Shown here piece by piece: positions 1-8,053 of a DNA stretch of 11,081 bases. The stretch is taken from NCBI GenBank assembly GCA_002696965.1, contig NZUB01000011.1, forward strand, positions 1 through 11,081, in the 5' to 3' direction. The notes under the pieces were generated by a model. It saw only the letters and a program-made list of their open reading frames with translations. It ran no database searches and was not told the origin of the DNA. A program made the translations under genes and the position numbers. Origin of the DNA: Flavobacteriales bacterium (lineage in GTDB: Bacteria > Bacteroidota > Bacteroidia > Flavobacteriales > TMED113). The stretch's first letter is position 1. Each line of letters opens with the position of its first letter.

Positions 1-351
1 CCACAAGCATATATAAAACTTATTGCAAGGCACTATTGGTCCACAATTGAAAATTTTTCATTCTATAGGCTAAATGATAATGGAATGTTATATGAAAATT
101 CTTATAACGAAAATGAAGATATTAATTTTAACACATGGAACCTAGATCTTAATTTCTCCTGGCAATATAAACCAGGTTCATTACTATCTATCGTTTGGCA
201 AAATCAACTCACGAACATAACAGACGAAAAAAATAATATTTTTATAGATAATATTAATGATTTTTTTCAAAACCCAACAACTAATATATTTTCATTTAAA
301 CTTACTTATTATCTAGATTATTTAGATCTAATAAAACCAAATAAAAAATGA
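1..351 (+). CDS. DUF5916-family outer-membrane protein, C-terminal fragment (5' end outside window)
   Basis: The reading frame is open from base 1 and ends at a TGA at 349-351, giving the last 116 residues of a longer protein. The fragment alternates aromatic/hydrophobic with polar residues as in beta-barrel strands. It contains a block like 'LNFSWQYKPGSLLSIVWQN' followed by a closing strand 'FSFKLTYYLDYL', the pattern I recognise from the C-terminal barrel of DUF5916 proteins. Those are large (about 700-850 residue) Bacteroidota proteins with an N-terminal carbohydrate-binding-like domain and an outer-membrane barrel. Their physiological role is not established. The first internal ATG at 85 is not the true start, because homologous sequence continues upstream of it. 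The stop overlaps the next start as ATGA (348-351), suggesting translational coupling to the ABC ATPase. The family call is from remembered similarity of a short fragment, so confidence is moderate. Confidence 0.7.
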   Translation, partial: PQAYIKLIARHYWSTIENFSFYRLNDNGMLYENSYNENEDINFNTWNLDLNFSWQYKPGSLLSIVWQNQLTNITDEKNNIFIDNINDFFQNPTTNIFSFKLTYYLDYLDLIKPNKK

Positions 352-998
352 TAAAAATTAATAATTTATATAAATCGTTTCAAGACAATCCTGTTTTAAT
401 TGATGTCAGTTTAGAAATTATGAAAAATGAGATTGTAGCACTACAAGGACCATCTGGTGCAGGAAAAACAACATTGCTAAAATCAATAGGATTATTAGAC
501 TCCATTGATAAAGGAATTATATTGTTTGAAAATCAAAAAATTCAACTCTATAATGAAACACAAAAATCTAAATTTCGTAATCAAAAAATTGGTTTTGTTT
601 TTCAATTTCACAACTTACTACCTGAATTTTCAAGCCTTGAAAATATTTGCATGCCATATTTAATATATAATAAAAATTATCAAGAAGCTGAACAAAAAGC
701 ATTTCAATTAATGAAAGCATTAAATATTTTAGATAAAAAAGATTCTAAACCTAATGAGCTTTCAGGAGGAGAACAACAACGAGTAGCAATTGCTAGAGCT
801 TTAATCAATTCACCAAAACTAATACTAGCTGATGAGCCTACAGGCAACTTAGACTCAACACAATCTAAAGAGATGTTTAACCTATTTAAAGAAATATCAG
901 AAAAATTTTGCACTACCTTTTTAATTATCACACATAATAATAAATTAGCAAAAATGTGTGATCGTATTATAAATATAAAAGATGGGCAAATTGTATAA
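348..998 (+). CDS. lolD: LolD-type ABC transporter ATP-binding protein
   Basis: A 216-residue stand-alone ABC ATPase of the LolD/MacB/FtsE class. Visible motifs are Walker A GPSGAGKTT (34-42), the Q-loop at Q86, the signature LSGGEQQR (138-145), Walker B LILADEP (158-164) followed by the GNLDS D-loop (166-170), and the switch histidine H196 in 'ITHN'. 'DEPTGNLDS' and the ~215-residue length are characteristic of the LolD/MacB branch. In that family the ATPase powers a membrane partner (LolC/LolE) that releases lipoproteins from the inner membrane for the Lol pathway. No permease gene is adjacent here; in Bacteroidota lolD is commonly separate from its permease. The ATG at 348 overlaps the preceding TGA, and the protein begins at the usual point for the family. 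A different MacB-like export role cannot be excluded from sequence alone. Confidence 0.85.
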   Translation: MIKINNLYKSFQDNPVLIDVSLEIMKNEIVALQGPSGAGKTTLLKSIGLLDSIDKGIILFENQKIQLYNETQKSKFRNQKIGFVFQFHNLLPEFSSLENICMPYLIYNKNYQEAEQKAFQLMKALNILDKKDSKPNELSGGEQQRVAIARALINSPKLILADEPTGNLDSTQSKEMFNLFKEISEKFCTTFLIITHNNKLAKMCDRIINIKDGQIV

Positions 999-1039
999 TA
1001 ATAATTCTAATTTAATTTTAATAAACTATTTTTATATAA

Positions 1040-3043
1040 ATGGAATTTTCTAAACCATCTGTTTTCTACTATTTATTTCTACTAGCTATTCCTTTAATTA
1101 TACATTTATTTAATTTTAGAAAACATAAAAAAATATTCTTTAGTAATATTTATTTTTTGAGAGAAATTCAAACTAAAAGTCAATCACAAAACAAAATCAA
1201 ACAATGGTTATTATTATTAAATAGAATGCTAATCGTGAGTATGATAATTACTGCATTTGCAATGCCTTTTTTAAAAAAAACACATAATATTCAAGAAGCC
1301 AGTAAAATTGGGTTATATATTGATAACTCTTTTAGTATGAGCAAAATTGATGAAAATAACACTAGTTTAATTGATTATGCCAAGAATAATGCAAAAGAAA
1401 TTATTAACACATTAACAGATGCACAAAAGATACTAATTATAACAAATGACTTTGAAAGAAAACATCAAAAATGGTATTCTCCAAAAGAAGTGATATCATT
1501 AATTGATTCAATTAAAATTTCAGGAAACCCAAATCAATTAAATACAGTACTAGCTAAATACAGTCAAAATATAGATTCTAATTCAGTTAATCATCTTTAT
1601 TTATTATCTGATTTTCAAAAACAAATTCCAGTTCAATTACCTAATTTTTCAAAAAACTTATCAATAAAAATTGGATTACTTGAAAATAGCTATAATGATT
1701 CTAATCTAAGTATAGATTCTTGTTACCTTTCAACACCATTTAGAAAAAAGAATGAAATTGAAAATTTAAATATAGTAATCCAAAATCACGGCAGTGAAGA
1801 TATTATTACAAATGCAGAGTTATTTATTAATAATCAAAAAAAATCTACACACAGTATAGAAGTTCCTGCTAAATCTACTATTATAAAAACTATTAACTAT
1901 GTTAATCCAATGAATACAGCTACTATTCATGGGAAAATAATAATTGACGACTCTTTAATTCAATTTGATAATCAAATATTCTTTACATATAAAACAGATG
2001 ATCAAATTCCTGTTTTAAACATTTACGAAGATACCACATCACACTATTTGACCAATCTTTTTTCGGATTCAATATTTGATTTCAAAACCTATAATATCAA
2101 CCAAATTGAATATAGTCTATTTGATAATTTTAACTTGATAATTTTAGACGAATTGAAAAATATTCCAAATAGCTTGGCATCTCGACTCAAACAATATGTC
2201 AGCGGAGGAAACAGTATTTTTATTTTTCCAAATCAAAATACTGAAATACAATCCTATAATCAGTTTTTTCAAACTGTAAATGTAGACTTTCTGAATAAAT
2301 GGATTCAATCAGATAGAGCAATCGAATTAATTAATTATCAACATCCGCTTTTTCAATCAGTGTTTTCAAAGAAAGTAAATAATATTAATCTACCTAAAAT
2401 TCAAGGTTCCTTTTTAGTCAAAAAAAACATATCTTCTCAAAATCGAGATATTTTAAATTTCTCAGATCAATCACCTTTTTTAGCTGAATATCTATTTCAA
2501 TCTGGACATATATTTCTTACATTAAGTGATCTATCTATTCAAAATTCTAATTTTCCAGAACACGCACTATTTGTACCTTGCTTATATAATGCTACATTAT
2601 TGAATAATCAAAAAAATATATATACCACCATTGAAAGTGAAAATATTATAGAGCTAAACTCAATGAATACTAATGATATTATTAGATTACAAAAAGAAAG
2701 CGAACTTGATGTAATTGGAGATGTCATTAGTCCAAGCCTTGTCCGTTTTTCTAATTTAATAAGTAAGGATGGACATTATAAATTAATCATAAATAATACT
2801 GACCATAAATCAATATCATTTAATTATAATAGAAGAGAGAGTACAACAAATTACTGGAAGAAAAAAGAAATTCAAAATATATTCCTAAATCAGGATATTG
2901 ATTTCTTGAGAATTAAAAATAATCTTATTCCTATAAACTATAAGGAAAATAATCAAAAAAACAATACAAGCTTATTTTTTATAACATTAGCTATTATATT
3001 TTTAATAATTGAGTTAATTTTGCTGAGAATATGGAAAATTTAA
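1040..3043 (+). CDS. BatA / VWA-domain membrane protein
   Basis: A 667-residue protein with the Bacteroidota BatA N-terminal architecture. It has a first membrane segment at about 8-25, a basic stretch with 'FFSNIYFLREI' (33-43), a second membrane segment at about 56-78, then a von Willebrand A-like domain. The VWA metal site reads D-N-S-F-S (D95, S97, S99), matching DxSxS, with a further acidic residue in 'LLSDFQ' (D191). A Rossmann-like middle region around 365-400 ('LIILDEL...YVSGGNSIFIFP') resembles the glutamine-amidotransferase-like fold seen in the long members. A third membrane segment lies near the C-terminus (about 645-664). Most of the protein should be periplasmic. It is much longer than classical BatA (about 330 residues) and is not next to batB-E or moxR. 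Function is unproven; the 'aerotolerance' label is historical. It is 41 bases downstream of lolD and its last 13 bases overlap the next gene, so it is probably cotranscribed. Confidence 0.82.
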   Translation: MEFSKPSVFYYLFLLAIPLIIHLFNFRKHKKIFFSNIYFLREIQTKSQSQNKIKQWLLLLNRMLIVSMIITAFAMPFLKKTHNIQEASKIGLYIDNSFSMSKIDENNTSLIDYAKNNAKEIINTLTDAQKILIITNDFERKHQKWYSPKEVISLIDSIKISGNPNQLNTVLAKYSQNIDSNSVNHLYLLSDFQKQIPVQLPNFSKNLSIKIGLLENSYNDSNLSIDSCYLSTPFRKKNEIENLNIVIQNHGSEDIITNAELFINNQKKSTHSIEVPAKSTIIKTINYVNPMNTATIHGKIIIDDSLIQFDNQIFFTYKTDDQIPVLNIYEDTTSHYLTNLFSDSIFDFKTYNINQIEYSLFDNFNLIILDELKNIPNSLASRLKQYVSGGNSIFIFPNQNTEIQSYNQFFQTVNVDFLNKWIQSDRAIELINYQHPLFQSVFSKKVNNINLPKIQGSFLVKKNISSQNRDILNFSDQSPFLAEYLFQSGHIFLTLSDLSIQNSNFPEHALFVPCLYNATLLNNQKNIYTTIESENIIELNSMNTNDIIRLQKESELDVIGDVISPSLVRFSNLISKDGHYKLIINNTDHKSISFNYNRRESTTNYWKKKEIQNIFLNQDIDFLRIKNNLIPINYKENNQKNNTSLFFITLAIIFLIIELILLRIWKI

Positions 3044-4314
3044 AACATATTGTTATTCGAAACGCAACTATTATTGATAAAGAGTCACCATATCACAAAA
3101 AGAAAAAAGATATTTTAATTGAAGACGGATTTATCAAAAAAATTGACACAAAGATCTCCATTAAAAGTCCATTTTTTGAAACAAAAATTAAAAATTTACA
3201 TATATCTCCAGGGTGGTTAGATTTACACGTAAGATTAGGTGAACCCGGTTATGAACAAAGAGAAACAATTCAAAGCGGATTAAAAGAAGCTGCTCAGGGT
3301 GGATTTACTGGAGTATTAGCCATGCCAAGTACAAATCCACCCATTCAAACAAAAGCTGACATTAATTTTTTAACTAAAAAAGCGCAAAATAATATTGTAG
3401 ACTTATTCCCCTCTGGATGTATTACAAAAAATTGTCAACAAGAAGAAATTACTGAAATGTTTGACATGCATATAAATGGCGCACTAGCTTTTACAGATGA
3501 TAAAAAAACTATACAAAATTCTATGCTTATGAATATCGCATTAGAATATGTGAAGAATTTTGATGGGCTCATTATGACAACTAGTGTTGATACAGATTTA
3601 GCTAAAAATGGTCAAATGAACGAAAGTGAAATTAGCACCATAATGGGACTAAATCCACTACCAGAACTATCTGAAAACATCATGATAGACCGTGATTTAA
3701 CTATTCTAAAATATACCCAATCTAAATTACATCTTTCAACTATATCTAGTTATGACTCTGTGCAGAAAATCAAACAAGCTAAAAAAAACAAACTAAATAT
3801 ATCCGCAGATGTGGCTGCATATAGCTTAATCCTAAATGATGAATGGTTGCAAAATTATGATTCAAACTTAAAAGTATTCCCACCTTTAAGAAGTGAAAAA
3901 ACAAGAAAAGAATTAATTAATGGAATTATGGATGGTACCATTGATGCAGTAACATCAGATCACACGCCCATTGAAATTGAAGCAAAAAAATGTGAATTTG
4001 AAAAAGCTAAATTTGGGATTATCGGATTACGCACAGTCTTCCCCATCCTTAACACTGTACTACATGATAAATTAGAATTATCAAAAATCATAGATTTAAT
4101 TTCTCATAATCCACGTAAAATTCTTAAAAAAAACACACCCAAAATAAAAGAAGGAGAATTAGCCAATATGACATTATTTGACCCAACAAAAGAATGGATT
4201 TACAGCAAAGAGCAAACTGCTTCTTTATCTAATAACACACCATTAATTAATTATAAATTTAAAGGGGATGTTCTAGGTATAATTAATCAGAAAAAAATTC
4301 ACCTAAATCATTAG
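3031..4314 (+). CDS. pyrC: Dihydroorotase-family amidohydrolase with degenerate metal site
   Basis: A 427-residue protein of the multifunctional-complex dihydroorotase family (amidohydrolase superfamily). Family landmarks are 'SPGWLDLHVRLGEPG' (59-73), 'GGFTGVLAMPSTNPP' (90-104), 'AFTDD' (153-157), 'MNESE' (196-200), 'NLKVFPPLRSE' (279-289), 'DGTIDAVTSDHTP' (301-313) and a C-terminal 'EGELANMTLFD' (374-384). Dihydroorotase converts carbamoyl-aspartate to dihydroorotate in pyrimidine synthesis. However, the usual HxH is H66-V-R68, the HCED histidine position is T184, and the HVS histidine position is T237. Only H66, D156 and D310 of the canonical ligands remain, and the substrate Arg of 'REPG' is G70. 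I recall that many Bacteroidota carry a similarly divergent second copy, so it may be a non-catalytic partner or a changed enzyme. The start overlaps the BatA gene by 13 bases. The stop overlaps the convergent gene by 4 bases. Confidence 0.85.
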   Translation: MENLKHIVIRNATIIDKESPYHKKKKDILIEDGFIKKIDTKISIKSPFFETKIKNLHISPGWLDLHVRLGEPGYEQRETIQSGLKEAAQGGFTGVLAMPSTNPPIQTKADINFLTKKAQNNIVDLFPSGCITKNCQQEEITEMFDMHINGALAFTDDKKTIQNSMLMNIALEYVKNFDGLIMTTSVDTDLAKNGQMNESEISTIMGLNPLPELSENIMIDRDLTILKYTQSKLHLSTISSYDSVQKIKQAKKNKLNISADVAAYSLILNDEWLQNYDSNLKVFPPLRSEKTRKELINGIMDGTIDAVTSDHTPIEIEAKKCEFEKAKFGIIGLRTVFPILNTVLHDKLELSKIIDLISHNPRKILKKNTPKIKEGELANMTLFDPTKEWIYSKEQTASLSNNTPLINYKFKGDVLGIINQKKIHLNH

Positions 4315-5585
4315 AAAAGCACATACAACTCCCAACCAAAACCTATGTGTCCTAATTCTGAAACTGGAATAAAAAAATCTAAAATATTATTAATATATAA
4401 ATTGGTATAAAATTTACTGTACCATTTTTTATTTAAAATAATAGAGAAGTTAGTAAAGTTATATTTATTGAAAGAATAACTAGGTATAATTGACAATTGA
4501 TATTTATCAAAATATTTTAAATATGCAATTTCACCCGTATAAAAAACGGAATTATATAATTTTTGAATATTACAATTAATATTAAGATGGCCCCGATTCA
4601 GCAAATCATAAGTCACACCTAAATTGGTACTAAAAGGTGTTAATCTAAATTCATTTAAATTGGAACTATCTGTACTAAAAACATCTAAAAGAGTATCTTG
4701 AAGATTATCAAATTCTGTTGACAAGACTTGGTCTAATGAATAGTCAATACCATCAAAATAAAAATCAGCTTGGGATTGATTATGATTTTCATTCCATAAT
4801 ATAAAACCTAAGTCATTTACACTCGTATAAAAACTAATTCTATTATTATAATCGTAATCTAAATATAAATCAAAAGCAAAACCTAAATTTGAAAATAATT
4901 TATAATCCTTATTCATAGAATACAAAAAATTGGAATTCAATTCTACATCAAAAGGATTCTTTTGAGTATTAAAATTATCTTGTAACACAAATTGTGTTCC
5001 CTCTAAATCTAGCCTAAAAGAGTTGACTCCCTTAATAAATTTAATCTTAGAAATCAAATGAAACTTTTCTTGAATTTTTGTAGAATAACCAAAATAAATA
5101 GAGAAATAATTGAATGCATTAACATAATTATTATTTCCTAGAAAAAAAGTTTGATTTAAATACTGAGAATTACCATTCACAAATAAAGATATCAGTTCAT
5201 GTGATAACGAAAAATCTGTCAATACACGATGATCCACCCCCAACGAATAAACACGATTACGATGTTTAAACCCATAATATAATAATGTGTTTTTTAAATC
5301 TAAAAAATGATGCGAATTAATATCAACATTATTAATATACTGATTAAAATCAATAATTATTTTATTTTGATTTTTAGTAAAAAAAGACTGTAAACCTGGA
5401 TCTGAATTTATGTTTAAATGAAAACCGCCAACTGGTAATGCTAATATATTGAGAAAAGAAGTATCTGATAATAATTGGTTTTCTTTATAAGAATGATTAG
5501 CACTATAAAAAGCAGGAGTGATTTGAGCATAAACATTGCTAGAAAAAAAATAAAGCAGTAGTAAACCTAATTTAAGATAGTGCAT
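4311..5585 (-). CDS. DUF5723-family outer-membrane beta-barrel protein
   Basis: A 424-residue secreted protein. Residues 1-20 form a classical signal peptide (basic K5, Leu-rich core, 'NVYA' then Q21, a typical signal peptidase I site). The mature part is rich in aromatic residues and in alternating strand patterns with many Asn/Tyr/Phe, and it ends in an aromatic/hydrophobic strand ('GWELYVLF'), as outer-membrane barrels do. The segment 'LPVGGFHLNINSDPGLQSFF' and the following 'HFLDLKNTLLYYGFKHRNRVYSLGV' match what I recall of DUF5723 proteins, a Bacteroidota family distantly like PorV/PorQ/FadL barrels. Role unknown. Only 8 bases separate its start from the stop of the upstream lipoprotein gene, so the two are surely one transcript and probably act together at the outer membrane. 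The stop overlaps the convergent pyrC stop by 4 bases. Confidence 0.75.
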   Translation of the reverse strand: MHYLKLGLLLLYFFSSNVYAQITPAFYSANHSYKENQLLSDTSFLNILALPVGGFHLNINSDPGLQSFFTKNQNKIIIDFNQYINNVDINSHHFLDLKNTLLYYGFKHRNRVYSLGVDHRVLTDFSLSHELISLFVNGNSQYLNQTFFLGNNNYVNAFNYFSIYFGYSTKIQEKFHLISKIKFIKGVNSFRLDLEGTQFVLQDNFNTQKNPFDVELNSNFLYSMNKDYKLFSNLGFAFDLYLDYDYNNRISFYTSVNDLGFILWNENHNQSQADFYFDGIDYSLDQVLSTEFDNLQDTLLDVFSTDSSNLNEFRLTPFSTNLGVTYDLLNRGHLNINCNIQKLYNSVFYTGEIAYLKYFDKYQLSIIPSYSFNKYNFTNFSIILNKKWYSKFYTNLYINNILDFFIPVSELGHIGFGWELYVLF

Positions 5586-5593
5586 GCGAATTT

Positions 5594-7183
5594 TTAATTT
5601 ATATTAATTTCTGTTTCCAATCCCACTTTAAATAAACATTCATGATGAGAATATATTTTAACATATTGATCTTTATTTTGAAAGCCTGAACTACTTAATG
5701 TTACATCAATTATAAGTTTATTGGTGTTAAGTAAGTTATCTATTTCTAATTCTGATAAAGTTAGGACACCGGATGAAGTCACTGGTGCAATGACTTCTCC
5801 AAATTCATCTACATCTGCTGGGTTAATAACATTACTAAAATTATTATTAATATCTACAAATTCAAGTGTATCAAGATTTATACCTGGGTTTAAAGAATCA
5901 TGTAAAACTAAATTAAATTCTGTACCTAAGGGGAAACCATTAATTAAATTATAATGTAGTAACATTCTATTGATTTGTGCTAAATCGTAATTAATACCCT
6001 CAAACACAACAGTGTCTTTTAAACTTAAGTTAGCAGCATTGACACTTAATGGGAAATCTATATCAACACCCAACATTAAAGATTCTGAACCAATTATATC
6101 TGTAGCATTAAAACTAAGACTAGCATGAGCTTCATATGCAAGTAATTGAGGAGGTAATGCAATAATATCACCAATTTGTTCTCTAAAATAGGTAATTGAA
6201 CTTAAATTATTAGGTTGAATATCTAAGTCTACTGTTAAACTTTCTTCAACACCTTCTTGAGAAAATGCAAATAGATCGCCATTAATACTACCTGATAATG
6301 AAAAGGGGTTGTTAACATTTAAAGTAAACTGTGGGTCTTCTAATATAAGACCACTATCAAAATCTTCAAATAATGCTAAATCAACATCAACTGTATCTCC
6401 TCCTAAGGGTAAAGTAATATTATCAAATCCAACATTATTAATATTAAAAAATACATCAAAGCCCGTTTGGGGGGTTAATTCAACCATGTCTGCACCTACA
6501 TTTTCTATTTGTAATGTTTCTATAATAAGAGTAATATTATTACTAGACTCAATCACGAGCCCTGATAAATCAATAGAATGTGTGAATTCCTCTCCAGAAT
6601 CTAATTGATTAATATCCACTTCCCACTCAATGCCTTCTGCGGGGATTAACTTGATTTCTACTGTTTCTATTGCAACGGGTAAATTATTAGTTATTGAAAT
6701 TTCCAATTGACCCGAATTAAATGTTGCATCACTAAATTCATCAAATTGAAAATTAAATGGGTCTAGGATATCTGCATTTAAAAAATTAAAAACTACACCG
6801 GGTATTTCTTGAGAGGCAGGGAACGGAACTTGAATTCCTGACGCATTAATTAATGCAGCAACTGCTGGATCACTCTGAGCACTGACTACAAGTGCTTCTA
6901 ATGTAATTACAGTATCAATATTTAGGCCCGTAATGTCTTGTATTAGGCTTGAGGGTAAAACATATATACTATCACTACGAAATGCTAAATGTATTAAATT
7001 ATTTTTATCATATTCTGTGGTACCCCTTTCTGGAATTAAGTCAGCAATTGTAATAGTTGCATTAACAATAGGTGAAACTAATTCAGGAGACCATCCACTT
7101 ATTTCTAATTGATGTTTTTGACATGAGTTAAAAATTAAAAAAAAGCATAAAACTAAAATAATAATGTGTGATAGTTTACTCAT
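5594..7183 (-). CDS. Large hypothetical lipoprotein, partner gene of DUF5723 protein
   Basis: A 529-residue protein starting with a lipoprotein signal: K3, a hydrophobic core at 7-18, then 'IFNSC' with C21 as the probable lipidated cysteine. The mature chain is acidic and low in lysine, unlike the Lys/Asn-rich cytoplasmic proteins around it. It is built from short beta-type segments rich in I/L/V, N, D, S and T (for example 'SGQLEISITNNLPVAIETVEI' around 140-165 and 'GVLTLSELEIDNLLNTNKLI' near 470-490), suggesting repeated beta-sandwich modules. I do not recognise a named domain. There is no strong acidic cluster directly after C21 (QKHQLE follows), so surface exposure is not indicated. It is first in a two-gene unit with the DUF5723 barrel 8 bases downstream. 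A near-consensus -7 promoter element lies about 25 bases upstream. Function unknown; probably an envelope structural or binding component. Confidence 0.75.
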   Translation of the reverse strand: MSKLSHIIILVLCFFLIFNSCQKHQLEISGWSPELVSPIVNATITIADLIPERGTTEYDKNNLIHLAFRSDSIYVLPSSLIQDITGLNIDTVITLEALVVSAQSDPAVAALINASGIQVPFPASQEIPGVVFNFLNADILDPFNFQFDEFSDATFNSGQLEISITNNLPVAIETVEIKLIPAEGIEWEVDINQLDSGEEFTHSIDLSGLVIESSNNITLIIETLQIENVGADMVELTPQTGFDVFFNINNVGFDNITLPLGGDTVDVDLALFEDFDSGLILEDPQFTLNVNNPFSLSGSINGDLFAFSQEGVEESLTVDLDIQPNNLSSITYFREQIGDIIALPPQLLAYEAHASLSFNATDIIGSESLMLGVDIDFPLSVNAANLSLKDTVVFEGINYDLAQINRMLLHYNLINGFPLGTEFNLVLHDSLNPGINLDTLEFVDINNNFSNVINPADVDEFGEVIAPVTSSGVLTLSELEIDNLLNTNKLIIDVTLSSSGFQNKDQYVKIYSHHECLFKVGLETEININ

Positions 7184-7208
7184 AGGTTAAATAAAATTAA
7201 TATCTTGA

Positions 7209-7216
7209 CAAAGATG
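7209..7216 (-). promoter_or_regulatory. Putative -7 promoter element for the lipoprotein operon
   Basis: Read on the minus strand this is CATCTTTG, 7 of 8 agreement with the Bacteroidota -7 consensus TAnnTTTG. It ends 25 bases before the lipoprotein start codon, a plausible distance for a short leader. No TTTG-like -33 box is visible at the expected spacing. It overlaps a small inverted repeat, ATCTT-GACA-AAGAT (7202-7215). A single AT-rich 8-mer match is weak evidence. Confidence 0.35.
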
Positions 7217-7246
7217 CAATAATTTAATTATAAATTACATTAAAAC

Positions 7247-8053
7247 ATGATATCCTTAGAAAAAATATTAAACTCTAACAGATTATTTTTAATAGCAGGA
7301 CCCTGTGTCATAGAAGATGAAAAAAGTACATTAGAAATTGCTAGTACAATAAAAGACATTACACACCCGCTAGATATTCCGTTTATATTTAAAGCCTCAT
7401 ATAAAAAAGCTAATCGATCTAGAATAGATTCATTCACTGGACCGGGTATTGATGATGGCTTACAAACTCTACAAAAAATTAAAAATAAATTATCTATACC
7501 TATTACAAGTGATGTACATAGTATAGAGGATATCAAAAAAGCATCTAGTATTCTAGATATAATACAAATTCCTGCATTTTTATGTAGACAAACTGATTTG
7601 CTAATTAATGCTGGAAAAACTAATAAATATGTCAATGTAAAGAAAGGGCCTTTTCTATCTGGAGAAGCATGTCAATTTATAGTGGATAAAATTAAATCTA
7701 CACAAAATCATAAAATAATACTAACTGAAAGAGGAAATTCATTTGGATATGAAAATCTAGTTGTAGATATGAGAAATATACCTATTCTTCAAAAGAATAA
7801 TTGCTCTGTAGTAATAGATGTGACCCATTCAAATCAAAAACCTAACCAAACAATGGGAATATCTGGAGGTACACCAGAATTTATTGATACAATTGCATGT
7901 GCTGGTGTAGCTGCGGGTGCAAATGGGATTTTTATTGAAACACACCCAAATCCCAAGGAAGCACTATCTGATGGTTCTAATATGCTAAAAACAAATCAAT
8001 TAAAAAATCTATTAACTAAGTTAATTGCAATAAAAAAATCTCTAAAAAACTAA
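7247..8053 (+). CDS. kdsA: 3-deoxy-8-phosphooctulonate (Kdo-8-P) synthase
   Basis: A 268-residue enzyme that condenses phosphoenolpyruvate with arabinose 5-phosphate to give Kdo-8-phosphate, the committed step to the Kdo of LPS, in the cytoplasm. The family signature is intact: 'IAGPCVIE' (16-23), 'FKASYKKANRSR' (48-59), 'TSDVH' (87-91), 'IQIPAFLCRQTDLL' (106-119), 'VNVKKGPFLS' (129-138), 'TERGNSFGYENLVVDMR' (160-176), 'DVTHS' (191-195), 'GGTPEF' (207-212) and 'ETHPNP..ALSDGSN' (231-245). The set C20, H194, E231 and D242 corresponds to the ligands of the metal-dependent class, as in Aquifex; E. coli has Asn in place of this Cys. KANRS distinguishes it from DAHP synthase. The ATG at 7247 is the first plausible start and gives normal length. 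No other Kdo gene is in the window. It is divergent from the lipoprotein gene (63-base gap), and its stop overlaps the hydrolase stop by 4 bases. Confidence 0.95.
   Translation: MISLEKILNSNRLFLIAGPCVIEDEKSTLEIASTIKDITHPLDIPFIFKASYKKANRSRIDSFTGPGIDDGLQTLQKIKNKLSIPITSDVHSIEDIKKASSILDIIQIPAFLCRQTDLLINAGKTNKYVNVKKGPFLSGEACQFIVDKIKSTQNHKIILTERGNSFGYENLVVDMRNIPILQKNNCSVVIDVTHSNQKPNQTMGISGGTPEFIDTIACAGVAAGANGIFIETHPNPKEALSDGSNMLKTNQLKNLLTKLIAIKKSLKN

Noticed and set aside
704..931. 75-residue minus-strand open frame inside lolD
   Set aside because: It lies wholly antisense to the conserved signature and Walker B region of the ATPase and has no family features; a shadow frame.
5721..6608. Plus-strand open frames of 77 and 99 residues within the lipoprotein gene
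   Set aside because: They are antisense to a continuous 529-residue frame with a lipoprotein signal and show no recognisable protein features.
7240..7635. 131-residue minus-strand open frame over the start of kdsA
   Set aside because: kdsA motifs are unmistakable on the other strand; the antisense frame has no supporting feature.
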